Shown: piece by piece, positions 1 to 6,158 of the stretch
Position numbering within the stretch: the stretch's first letter is position 1
How the letters are laid out: every line of letters begins with the position of its first letter
NCBI GenBank assembly: GCA_900319505.1
Contig: ONOV01000168.1
Location: 1 to 11,615 of the forward strand
DNA: 11,615 nucleotides
Source: an uncultured Erysipelotrichaceae bacterium
GTDB lineage: Bacteria > Bacillota_I > Bacilli_A > Erysipelotrichales > Erysipelotrichaceae
Direction: 5' to 3'
Notes under the pieces: model-generated
The model's database searches: none
The model's input: the letters and a program-made list of their open reading frames with translations, nothing else
Told to the model about the DNA's origin: nothing
Position numbers and translations under genes: made by a program

Positions 1-25
1 AAAACGATGTCAAAGGACATCGTTT
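1..25 (-). terminator. Rho-independent terminator of the ligase/hydrolase operon
   Basis: Positions 2-11 and 16-25 form a perfect 10-bp inverted repeat with a 4-base loop. Read on the minus strand, the hairpin ends in a run of at least four T at the window edge. The hydrolase stop codon (27-25) overlaps the base of the stem, so the hairpin begins as the gene ends. The full length of the U-tract lies outside the window. Confidence 0.75.
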
Positions 26-777
26 CAGCAGACAAAGTTCATATAGTAGGGAAGCTGCTTGCGCCACCATGGCCAGTCATGGGAGACGTCTGTGCCCCAG
101 AAGTCGACCCAGGCCGGGATGTTCTTGTATTCAAACAGTTCTTTCATGCGGGCGCTGTCTTCCTGCATCGGATGTTCCCAGGCACCTCTTCCACAGCACA
201 GGATAATGTCTCTGTGGCGGTACATCTCCACATAAGGGTGATCGTAGGGCATGCCGTTGATGTAATCCACGGGGGAATTGGCATAGACAAGATCATCACT
301 GTAGTCCGGGAAGAACAGTCTGGCGTTATAGGCACCGGACAGGGCAATACAGCCGGAGAAGATGTCCGGACGTCTTAACAGGAAGTTCAGGGCATGGGTG
401 CCGCCCATGGAACATCCGGTTGTCAGGATGCCGTCTGCCCTGGCGCCGTTGGCTTCTTCATTGATGGCAATGATGCGGGGGCAGAGCTCATCGGTGACAT
501 AGTGGAAGTAGGCTTCCTGTGCCTCAATGCGCTTGCGGTTGTCCCATGACTTGGAAGACCAGGAATTGACATCATTGGAATCGCAGGTGAAGACCTGAAT
601 TCTGCCGTCGTTGATATAGGCTTCGATACAGCCGATCATGCCGTTATTTTCAAAGTCGAAGAAGCGGCCGTCCTGGCTCGGGAAGGCAAGCACCGGCTTG
701 CCGGCATGGCCATAGACTTTGTATTCCATATCACGGCCGAGGCAGCTGGAATATTCTTTAAAGTACATTACTTTCAT
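25..777 (-). CDS. Alpha/beta-hydrolase-fold serine esterase-like protein
   Basis: This 250-residue protein resembles the putative esterase (COG4947-like) group of alpha/beta hydrolases. The nucleophile elbow is seen as G-C-S-M-G-G at 121-126, making Ser123 the likely nucleophile. It is followed by a helix and the strand C-I-A-L-S-G-A-Y at 143-150. His232, in the motif S-H-D-W-P-W, is the likely catalytic histidine; the acid residue is not assigned. No signal peptide or membrane segment is visible, so it is probably cytoplasmic. The length is that of a single compact hydrolase domain. Its ATG overlaps the stop of the upstream ATP-grasp gene (ATGA), implying translational coupling and a shared substrate or pathway. 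The substrate cannot be read from sequence. Membership of the hydrolase fold is confident; true esterase activity is not proven. Confidence 0.82.
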   Translation of the reverse strand: MKVMYFKEYSSCLGRDMEYKVYGHAGKPVLAFPSQDGRFFDFENNGMIGCIEAYINDGRIQVFTCDSNDVNSWSSKSWDNRKRIEAQEAYFHYVTDELCPRIIAINEEANGARADGILTTGCSMGGTHALNFLLRRPDIFSGCIALSGAYNARLFFPDYSDDLVYANSPVDYINGMPYDHPYVEMYRHRDIILCCGRGAWEHPMQEDSARMKELFEYKNIPAWVDFWGTDVSHDWPWWRKQLPYYMNFVC

Positions 778-1997
778 TTCTTCTCTGTTTCCTTCTTTTC
801 AGTTTCCCTGGATTTGTCCATGACAAAGCGGATGAATGCCTTGACATCTTCCCTGCGCTTGAAGCGGGCAATGTACATGTCTTCACCCATGGCTGAGCCG
901 AGGATGCCAGGCATGCGCTCATGCATACAGATGGCTGAGCCATAGCGGGCAAATACCGCTGCTTCACCATTGGTGTATTCGTATTTATCACGTCTGCCGC
1001 AATAGACACAGTAATACGGACGGTCGGTTTCATACATGGCAAGGTTGTACATGGCCATGTTGGCATAGACGCTGTATACGTTGATGTCGTTGGCAAAGTT
1101 CATCATGTCGGTGGTATAGCCTCCCGGCGGACGCATGTTGACTTCAAGGCCGACAAGACCTCCTTTTTTGCCAAGGCCCGGCTTGTCTTCGGTCAGACGG
1201 AAGTATTCCGTATGGAAGAAACGGCCTCTGATCTTGAAGGCATGGATGACTTTTGTACCGCAGTCTTCAATGTCCTCGGGGATTTCACGCTCACTCCAGT
1301 ACACGCATTCATCTGCCTTGTTTACCACATCCATGATGGGCTCCGGGAAGGTGTGGGATGTCTTGAAGATGATGTTGTTGTCCTGATCGGTGATGCCGTC
1401 AAAGGAGACGATGTAACCCGGGACATACTCTTCCATGATGTACTGGACAGGCAGGTTCTGTCTATAGAAGTCCTGCAGCTCCTTATCATTATTAATACGC
1501 CAGGTCGCATTGGCACCGACGCCGTCATCCGGTTTGACAATGACCGGAAAACCGACCTGATCTACGAATTTCTTTCCTTCTTCATATGTAGAAGTCAGAT
1601 GCCATCTTGCGGAAGGTACCCCGGCCTCTGCGTAGTACTTTTTCATGTTGGATTTAAGCTTGTAGCGCATGACATCACCGCTCTTGTCACCGGTGGTGAT
1701 GTTGAAATCCGTACGGAGTCTGGCATCCTGTTCCAGCCAGAATTCGTTATTGCTTTCAAGCCAGTCTATCTTTCCATGTTTATGGGCAAACCAGGCTACG
1801 GCCCGGTACATTTCGTCATAATTCATCATGGACCCGACCTGATAGTATTCGTCCATGGCCGCCTTCATTTCATCACTCAGGCTGTCATAGGGATCTTCCC
1901 CGATACACAGAGAAGTACCGCCGATCTGTTTCCAGGCCTTCGGGAACTGATAGTATGTCTTGGGAAAATTCGGTGATATAAACACAAAATTGCTCAT
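774..1997 (-). CDS. ATP-grasp carboxylate-amine ligase family protein
   Basis: This 407-residue protein has an ATP-grasp fold, the family that activates a carboxylate as an acyl phosphate and joins it to an amine or thiol. Residues 112-130 match the segment preceding the ATP-grasp N-lobe (K-x-x-M-K-K-Y-Y-x-x-A-G-V-P). Residues 149-163 carry G-F-P-V-I-V-K-P-D-D-G-V-G, the nucleotide-binding lysine and glycine loop (Lys155). Residues 187-194 (I-M-E-E-Y-V-P-G) supply the adenine-contacting acidic residues. Residues 284-294 (L-E-V-N-M-R-P-P-G-G-Y) supply the Mg-binding Glu/Asn and the Arg. The tail ends in an E-T-E-K-K repeat. The start at 1997 is supported by AAAGGAGGGA at 2016-2007. It is first in an operon with a serine hydrolase. 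Neither product nor substrate is recognisable; a peptide- or amide-forming reaction is inferred from the family only. Confidence 0.85.
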   Translation of the reverse strand: MSNFVFISPNFPKTYYQFPKAWKQIGGTSLCIGEDPYDSLSDEMKAAMDEYYQVGSMMNYDEMYRAVAWFAHKHGKIDWLESNNEFWLEQDARLRTDFNITTGDKSGDVMRYKLKSNMKKYYAEAGVPSARWHLTSTYEEGKKFVDQVGFPVIVKPDDGVGANATWRINNDKELQDFYRQNLPVQYIMEEYVPGYIVSFDGITDQDNNIIFKTSHTFPEPIMDVVNKADECVYWSEREIPEDIEDCGTKVIHAFKIRGRFFHTEYFRLTEDKPGLGKKGGLVGLEVNMRPPGGYTTDMMNFANDINVYSVYANMAMYNLAMYETDRPYYCVYCGRRDKYEYTNGEAAVFARYGSAICMHERMPGILGSAMGEDMYIARFKRREDVKAFIRFVMDKSRETEKKETEKK

Positions 1998-2014
1998 AGC
2001 ACACTGTCCCTCCT

Positions 2015-2043
2015 TTGTAATATGCTAGATTATACAACAAGAT
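2015..2043 (+). promoter_or_regulatory. Weak candidate promoter for chorismate mutase
   Basis: TTGTAA at 2015-2020 and CAAGAT at 2038-2043 are separated by 17 bp on the plus strand. The matches to consensus are 4 of 6 and 3 of 6. The CAAGAT resembles the TAAGAT used ahead of two later genes. It would be divergent from, and overlap, the minus-strand promoter. No better plus-strand candidate was seen before 2108. Confidence 0.3.
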
Positions 2044-2056
2044 GACCAGATGAAAA
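2029..2056 (-). promoter_or_regulatory. Sigma-A-type promoter for the ligase/hydrolase operon
   Basis: On the minus strand a perfect TATAAT lies at 2034-2029. TTTTCA (4 of 6 to TTGACA) lies 16 bp further upstream at 2056-2051. Transcription would start near 2022, about 25 bases before the ATG, leaving room for the strong ribosome binding site at 2016-2007. The -35 lies inside the small palindrome at 2050-2065. Confidence 0.6.
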
Positions 2057-2065
2057 GAATTTCAT
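2050..2065. repeat. Small palindrome, possible operator
   Basis: ATGAAA (2050-2055) and TTTCAT (2060-2065) form a perfect 6-bp inverted repeat around a 4-base centre. It covers the minus-strand -35 element and lies just downstream of the possible plus-strand -10, so a bound protein could affect both divergent units. Short AT-rich palindromes occur by chance, so this is only a candidate. Confidence 0.3.
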
Positions 2066-2095
2066 GATCCGAAAAAGAGGATGAATGCTGGAGAA

Positions 2096-2101
2096 AAGGA
2101 G
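2096..2101 (+). promoter_or_regulatory. Ribosome binding site that fixes the chorismate mutase start
   Basis: AAGGAG sits 6 bases before the ATG at 2108. The earlier in-frame ATG at 2081 has only a GAGG directly against it, with no usable spacing. This favours 2108 as the start. Confidence 0.75.
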
Positions 2102-2107
2102 AAAAAC

Positions 2108-2395
2108 ATGCAGGAGAAGGCACTGGAGGAAGCACGGCGGGAGATTGATGAAATAGATGTACAGATGGCGGAACTGTTTGAAAAGCGCTTTCATGCCGTG
2201 GAGGATGTGATTGCCTGGAAAATGGCCCATGGCAAGGCCATCTTTGACGGTTCCCGGGAAGAAGCGATCAGAAAAAAGAATGCGGCATATATTAAAGATG
2301 ATGCGATCCGTCCGTATTTTGAAAAGTTCTTTGACACGGAACTGTCTTTGTCGCGTGCCTATCAGAAAGAGATCGTTGAAAAAAGCAGATCCTAA
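2108..2395 (+). CDS. Chorismate mutase, AroQ type (monofunctional)
   Basis: The enzyme rearranges chorismate to prephenate, the branch point to phenylalanine and tyrosine, in the cytoplasm. The 95-residue all-helical protein has the size of a single AroQ domain. Aligned by eye to the E. coli domain, all the expected active-site residues are present: Arg10, Arg27, Lys38, Asp47, Arg50, Glu51, Ser82 and Gln86 (E. coli Arg11, Arg28, Lys39, Asp48, Arg51, Glu52, Ser84, Gln88). The hallmark I-D-x-I-D lies at 13-17 and I-F-D-x-x-R-E at 45-51. I chose the ATG at 2108 over the in-frame ATG at 2081 because of its ribosome binding site. No prephenate dehydratase or dehydrogenase is fused or adjacent. No terminator follows, so transcripts may run into the next gene 89 bases on. 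Confidence 0.92.
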   Translation: MQEKALEEARREIDEIDVQMAELFEKRFHAVEDVIAWKMAHGKAIFDGSREEAIRKKNAAYIKDDAIRPYFEKFFDTELSLSRAYQKEIVEKSRS

Positions 2396-2400
2396 GCGAA

Positions 2401-2455
2401 TTCACACAAAGTTCACATACAAATTGTGTAAAAACTGTGAAAATTAGCGTATCAT
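2401..2455 (+). promoter_or_regulatory. Phased 11-bp repeats and candidate promoter of the LTA-synthase-like gene
   Basis: TTCACA occurs at 2401 and 2412. The reversed forms TTGTGT (2424) and TGTGAA (2436) follow, giving four half-sites at 11-12-bp steps, one face of the helix. A TATCAT -10 candidate lies at 2450-2455 with no good -35 at normal spacing. The nearest, TTGTGT, is 20 bp away. Two TTCACA separated by 5 bp match the B. subtilis PhoP-box form TT(A/C/T)ACA-N5. With transcription starting near 2462, the repeats cover about -61 to -21. The weak -35 would suit an activated promoter. Regulation by a PhoP-like factor is inferred. Confidence 0.45.
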
Positions 2456-2484
2456 GCTAGACGTTAAAAAGGGAGGGCGGATCA

Positions 2485-4626
2485 ATGGCTGTTTCTGAAA
2501 AGATGAAGAACAGATTTGCCGGCATCGGCAGTAAACTGAAAGTCATATTCCATGAGCGCGAGCCCAAACATATGATGAATATATGGCAGGCTGCCATAGC
2601 TCAGTTCATTTTCTCGTTCATACTGTATTTCCTGATTGAACTGTTTTCACGGCGCAGTATTACGGAAACCTTTGCTTTCATGCATAACTCGACAAAGGTA
2701 TTCGTCTATAACGCCCTGTATATTTTTGTGACATCTACCCCGGCATTATTGTTCCGCAAGAGAAGTTTCTGGCAGATTCTGATCTTCGGCATCTGGGGGG
2801 TGCTCGGACTGACCAATGGCATCATCCTGGCCAACCGTGTCACGCCGTTTACCGGACCGGATCTCAAGAATATTTCTGAAGGCGGTGCGGTTATTACCAA
2901 GTATCTGAATGGCTTTGAGATCTTTCTGATGTTTCTTGGAATTGCGGCAGGCATCATCTATCTGATCGTTCACTATGTCAGAACCCCGAAATACCCGGGC
3001 AAAATGCACAGAGGACCGGTATTTGCCTGTGTGGTGGCGGCGTTTTTAGGCTTCTATGGATTGACACGCTTCTGTATCAACCAGGGTATTCTGGCTACAT
3101 ACTTCGGCAATATCGCCTTTGCGTATGAAGATTATGGATTTCCGTACTGCTTTACGGTAACGATCTTCGATACCGGCATCAATGAGCCGGATAACTACTC
3201 CCAGGAGCTGATTGACAACATCATGACCAATGATTCCAATACTGAGGAAACATCACTGGATCAGGGCGACAAACCGAATATTATCGTCATCCAGCTGGAA
3301 TCTTTCTTTGATCCGACCAGAGTCAGCTGGCTGAAGTTCAATGAGGATCCGATTCCCAACTGGCATAAGCTGTGTGAACAGTATTCCAATGGCTACTATA
3401 CGGTGCCGACGGTAGGTGCCGGCACGGCCAATACGGAGTTTGAAACCCTGACCGGCATGAGTCTGCATTTCTTCGGTGCAGGTGAATATCCTTATAAAGG
3501 CGTACTCAAGAAGGAAAGCTGCGAAAGCAGTGCCTATGATCTGCGTAACATCGGTTACAATGCCTTTGCCCTGCATGACAATGAAGCCAACTTCTATGCC
3601 CGTCGTACGGTATACAAGAACCTGGGCTTTGAATCTTTTACCTCAGCTGAATACATGCAGGGACAGGATGATACCAACTACAACGGCTGGATGCGCGACC
3701 GCAATCTGATTTCCCCGATCAATGACTGTCTGGACAGTACGCTGGGGGCGGATTATGTGTTTACGGTATCCGTACAGCCCCATGGCGCCTATCCGACTGA
3801 ACAGGTGCTGGATGATCCGAAAATTACGGTCACCGGTGCTCCGACCCAGGAACAGGACTATGCCTGGGAATATTATGTCAATGAGCTTCATGAAGAAGAT
3901 CAGTTCATTGCGGATCTGATCAGTTCTCTGGAAAAGAGAAATGAAAAGACTGTACTGCTGCTGTATGGTGATCATCTGCCGACCATGGGCCTGACGGATG
4001 GCGATCTGACCGGCGGCAATACCTATCAGACCAACTATCTGATCTGGGACAACTTCAGCATGAAGAAACAGACAGAAGATCTCTATGCCTATCAGTCTGT
4101 TGCTGAGATCATGAATCGCCTCGGCATTCATGAGGGCACGATGTTCCGTTTCCAGCAGGCCAATATGGGCGGCCGGCATGATAACTTCCTGGCCAATATG
4201 CAGGCCCTGCAGTATGACATTCTCTATGGCAAACGGTACTGCTATAACGATGACGGCGATACGCCGTATACACCTTCTCCGTTCTATAAGATGGGTGTCA
4301 GGACGATTGATGTGACCGGCTTCAAGGAGCTGTCGGATCAGATGTATTACATCTATGGCGACAATTTCACGAAATCGTGCAAGGTGTTCATTGATGGCGA
4401 TCAGGCGGATACGACCTGGATCTCGCAGAATATTCTTCTGGTACAGAATACGGATATCAAAGACTGGAGTGAAATCCAGGTCGGCGTACAGTCCAATTCC
4501 AGTACCCATAAGATCCTGAGCCGTACACTGAAGTATCAGAAGGAGCCGGAGCCGACCGCTTCACCGGGTGCTTCCGCTACGCCCAGTGCAGGTGCGAAGT
4601 CAGATGAAAATAAGGAAACGCAGTGA
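2485..4626 (+). CDS. LTA synthase family membrane protein (sulfatase/phosphatase superfamily)
   Basis: The 713-residue protein has the LtaS layout, the family that transfers glycerol phosphate from phosphatidylglycerol to make or modify envelope polymers. Five membrane segments lie at roughly 35-55, 72-90, 96-116, 143-163 and 176-196. An extracellular catalytic domain follows (about 262-585). Expected metal and catalytic residues are visible: Glu272 (I-Q-L-E-S-F), nucleophile Thr314 (G-A-G-T-A-N-T-E-F), His433 (Q-P-H-G), Asp496 and His497 (Y-G-D-H). An A-F-A at 211-213, between the last membrane segment and the domain, could be a signal peptidase site like the one cleaved in LtaS, though this is speculative. 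Residues about 600-685 add a TIG/IPT-like beta domain and then a Pro/Ala/Ser tail, beyond the usual LtaS length near 650. GGGAGG at 2471-2476 supports the start. Whether it is the main LTA synthase, a primase or a transferase cannot be told. Confidence 0.88.
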   Translation: MAVSEKMKNRFAGIGSKLKVIFHEREPKHMMNIWQAAIAQFIFSFILYFLIELFSRRSITETFAFMHNSTKVFVYNALYIFVTSTPALLFRKRSFWQILIFGIWGVLGLTNGIILANRVTPFTGPDLKNISEGGAVITKYLNGFEIFLMFLGIAAGIIYLIVHYVRTPKYPGKMHRGPVFACVVAAFLGFYGLTRFCINQGILATYFGNIAFAYEDYGFPYCFTVTIFDTGINEPDNYSQELIDNIMTNDSNTEETSLDQGDKPNIIVIQLESFFDPTRVSWLKFNEDPIPNWHKLCEQYSNGYYTVPTVGAGTANTEFETLTGMSLHFFGAGEYPYKGVLKKESCESSAYDLRNIGYNAFALHDNEANFYARRTVYKNLGFESFTSAEYMQGQDDTNYNGWMRDRNLISPINDCLDSTLGADYVFTVSVQPHGAYPTEQVLDDPKITVTGAPTQEQDYAWEYYVNELHEEDQFIADLISSLEKRNEKTVLLLYGDHLPTMGLTDGDLTGGNTYQTNYLIWDNFSMKKQTEDLYAYQSVAEIMNRLGIHEGTMFRFQQANMGGRHDNFLANMQALQYDILYGKRYCYNDDGDTPYTPSPFYKMGVRTIDVTGFKELSDQMYYIYGDNFTKSCKVFIDGDQADTTWISQNILLVQNTDIKDWSEIQVGVQSNSSTHKILSRTLKYQKEPEPTASPGASATPSAGAKSDENKETQ

Positions 4627-4639
4627 TGCGTTTCTTTTT
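4612..4639 (+). terminator. Rho-independent terminator with the stop codon in its loop
   Basis: GAAACGCA (4615-4622) pairs perfectly with TGCGTTTC (4627-4634), extendable by a G-T and two A-T pairs, and is followed by TTTTT. The loop GTGA holds the TGA stop codon of the LTA-synthase-like gene (4624-4626). The last codons of the gene therefore form the 5' arm. It insulates the following ABC operon. Confidence 0.85.
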
Positions 4640-4658
4640 GGCTGTGAGATCATTTGAA

Positions 4659-4688
4659 TTGTTCAATGGCTCTTACTGTGCTTATAAT
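4659..4688 (+). promoter_or_regulatory. Promoter of the amino acid ABC operon
   Basis: A perfect TATAAT lies at 4683-4688. TTGTTC at 4659-4664 is 18 bp upstream and matches the -35 consensus only in TTG. Transcription would start near 4695, giving a short leader of about 23 bases that holds the ribosome binding site AAGGGAGGGG (4704-4713). There is no room for a riboswitch or T-box after this start. An imperfect inverted repeat overlaps the -35. Confidence 0.55.
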
Positions 4689-4717
4689 ATGGATTACATT
4701 CAGAAGGGAGGGGTGAT

Positions 4718-5395
4718 ATGAGTGAGGAATTATGGCAGATTCTGCTGAAAGCACTGCCGCAGATTCTCAAAGCGGGGATTCAGATGACCATTCCTCTGAC
4801 GCTTCTGTCGTTTGTTACAGCACTTGTTATTGCTGTGATTGCGGCTTTGATTCAGTACGCCAAAGTGCCGGTGCTGAAACAGATCATGCAGTTTTATGTC
4901 TGGCTGATCAGAGGCACGCCGCTATTAGTACAGCTGATGATTATTTTCTATGGTCTGCCGATGGTCGGCATCCATGCGGATCCGTTCTGGGCGGCCTGGG
5001 CCGGTTTCTCCTTCTGTGAAGGGGCATATATGGCCGAGGCTTTAAGAGGATGCCTTGAAGGGGTGCCGGAAGGACAGAAGGAAGCCGGTCTGTGTGTCGG
5101 TATGAGCTTCGGGCAGATCATGTGGCATATTGTGCTGCCCCAGGCCTTCCGTACGGCTTTTCCTTCCTTAAGCAATTCTCTGATTTCTCTTGTCAAGGAT
5201 ACGTCTCTTGCCGCCAATATCACGGTGGTGGAAATGTTCATGACAACCCAGCGGATTGCCGGCCGTACTTATCAGTTCTTTGCCCTTTATATTGAAGTTG
5301 CCCTGGTTTACCTTCTGTTCTGTACGGTGATTTCATTTATCCAGCACAGAGTGGAGAAGTATCTTGGCAGATATGACAGAAAGGATGGCGAGTGA
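4718..5395 (+). CDS. Polar amino acid (probably cystine) ABC transporter permease
   Basis: This 225-residue inner-membrane permease belongs to the His/Glu/Gln/cystine ABC importer family. Hydrophobic segments lie at about 20-45, 57-80, 88-105 and 185-208. The R-G-T-P-L-L-V-Q motif is at 65-72. The cytoplasmic EAA loop that docks the ATPase is at about 121-142 (K-E-A-G ... I-V-L-P-Q). The stretch S-N-S-L-I-S-L-V-K-D-T-S-L-A-A at 152-166 and the following region closely resemble the E. coli cystine permease TcyL/YecS as I remember it. The length is normal. A strong ribosome binding site lies 5 bases before the ATG. It is first in a three-gene operon and is followed after one base by the ATPase gene, so all three should be made together. 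Cystine as substrate is an inference from resemblance. Confidence 0.92.
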   Translation: MSEELWQILLKALPQILKAGIQMTIPLTLLSFVTALVIAVIAALIQYAKVPVLKQIMQFYVWLIRGTPLLVQLMIIFYGLPMVGIHADPFWAAWAGFSFCEGAYMAEALRGCLEGVPEGQKEAGLCVGMSFGQIMWHIVLPQAFRTAFPSLSNSLISLVKDTSLAANITVVEMFMTTQRIAGRTYQFFALYIEVALVYLLFCTVISFIQHRVEKYLGRYDRKDGE

Positions 5396-5396
5396 T

Positions 5397-6158
5397 ATGG
5401 CAGTACTGGAAATCAGAGACATACATAAGCGTTTCGGTGATCTTCTGGTGCTGGATGGTGTGTCGCTTTCCATTGAAAAGGGTGAAGTGGTTGCTTTACT
5501 TGGGCCTTCCGGTTCCGGCAAGACTACGCTTTTACGCTGTGCCAACTTTCTGGAAACAGCGGATGAAGGACAGCTTGTATTTGATGGAAAGGCATATGGC
5601 TTTGGTACGATCAGAAAGAAGGAAATCGCAGCCATCCGTAAAAGAACGGGCTTTGTCTTTCAGAACTACAATCTGTTTGCCAATAAGACAGCGCTTGAAA
5701 ATGTGACCCAGGGACTGACCGTAGCCCGTAAGATGAAGAAGGATCAGGCGGAAGCCATCGGCATGGAAATGCTGAAGAAAGTAGGTATGGAAGCACGGGC
5801 TGATTATTATCCCAGCCAGCTTTCCGGCGGCCAGCAGCAGCGTGTCGCTATCGCCAGGGCTCTGGCTCCGGATCCGGAAATCATCTACTTTGATGAGCCG
5901 ACAAGTGCGCTGGATCCGGAACTGATCGGTGAAGTGCTGGCGGTCATACAGGATCTTGCAAAAGAAGGGCGGACAATGCTGATTGTGACACATGAAATGA
6001 ACTTTGCCCGCAATGTCAGCAACAGGACCATCTTCATGGAAGATGGAAAGATCGTGGAACAGGGTGAATCAAAGGCTTTCTTTGATCATCCGCAGAATGA
6101 AAGAACAAAAGCTTTCTTAAGAAGAGTCATCGAACATGACTCAGGAGGAAATGAATGA
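5397..6158 (+). CDS. Polar amino acid (probably cystine) ABC transporter ATP-binding protein
   Basis: The 253-residue ATPase powers the importer from the cytoplasmic face. All motifs are intact: Walker A G-P-S-G-S-G-K-T at 36-43, Q-loop Gln89 (F-Q-N-Y-N-L-F), signature L-S-G-G-Q at 142-146, Walker B I-I-Y-F-D-E at 162-167 with catalytic Glu167, D-loop S-A-L-D at 170-173, and switch His199. I chose the ATG at 5397 because the protein then begins M-A-V-L-E-I, as relatives do, and AAAGGA lies 11 bases upstream. The in-frame starts at 5364 (TTG) and 5385 fall inside the permease end and are less likely. It starts one base after the permease stop and overlaps the lipoprotein gene by four bases (ATGA), so translation is coupled. 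Confidence 0.95.
   Translation: MAVLEIRDIHKRFGDLLVLDGVSLSIEKGEVVALLGPSGSGKTTLLRCANFLETADEGQLVFDGKAYGFGTIRKKEIAAIRKRTGFVFQNYNLFANKTALENVTQGLTVARKMKKDQAEAIGMEMLKKVGMEARADYYPSQLSGGQQQRVAIARALAPDPEIIYFDEPTSALDPELIGEVLAVIQDLAKEGRTMLIVTHEMNFARNVSNRTIFMEDGKIVEQGESKAFFDHPQNERTKAFLRRVIEHDSGGNE

Noticed and set aside
1212..1976. 254-codon plus-strand open frame
   Set aside because: It lies antisense within the ATP-grasp gene, has no recognisable motif or ribosome binding site, and its residues are what the complementary codons of that gene would give.
2081..2107. Earlier ATG for chorismate mutase (nine extra residues)
   Set aside because: The added residues are encoded by the stretch containing the AAGGAG ribosome binding site of the ATG at 2108, and the AroQ domain does not need them.
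3643..4509. 288-codon minus-strand open frame
   Set aside because: Antisense to the LTA-synthase-like catalytic domain, whose motifs are intact in the plus frame; the reverse product is Ile/Arg/His-rich with no family features.
4640..4717. Riboswitch or T-box ahead of the amino acid importer
   Set aside because: The predicted leader is only about 23 bases and the whole gap is under 80 bases, too short for such elements; no T-box sequence was seen.
5364..5396. Upstream TTG or ATG starts for the ABC ATPase
   Set aside because: They lie inside the permease gene and would add residues not seen at the start of related ATPases; the ATG at 5397 gives the usual M-A-V-L-E-I beginning.
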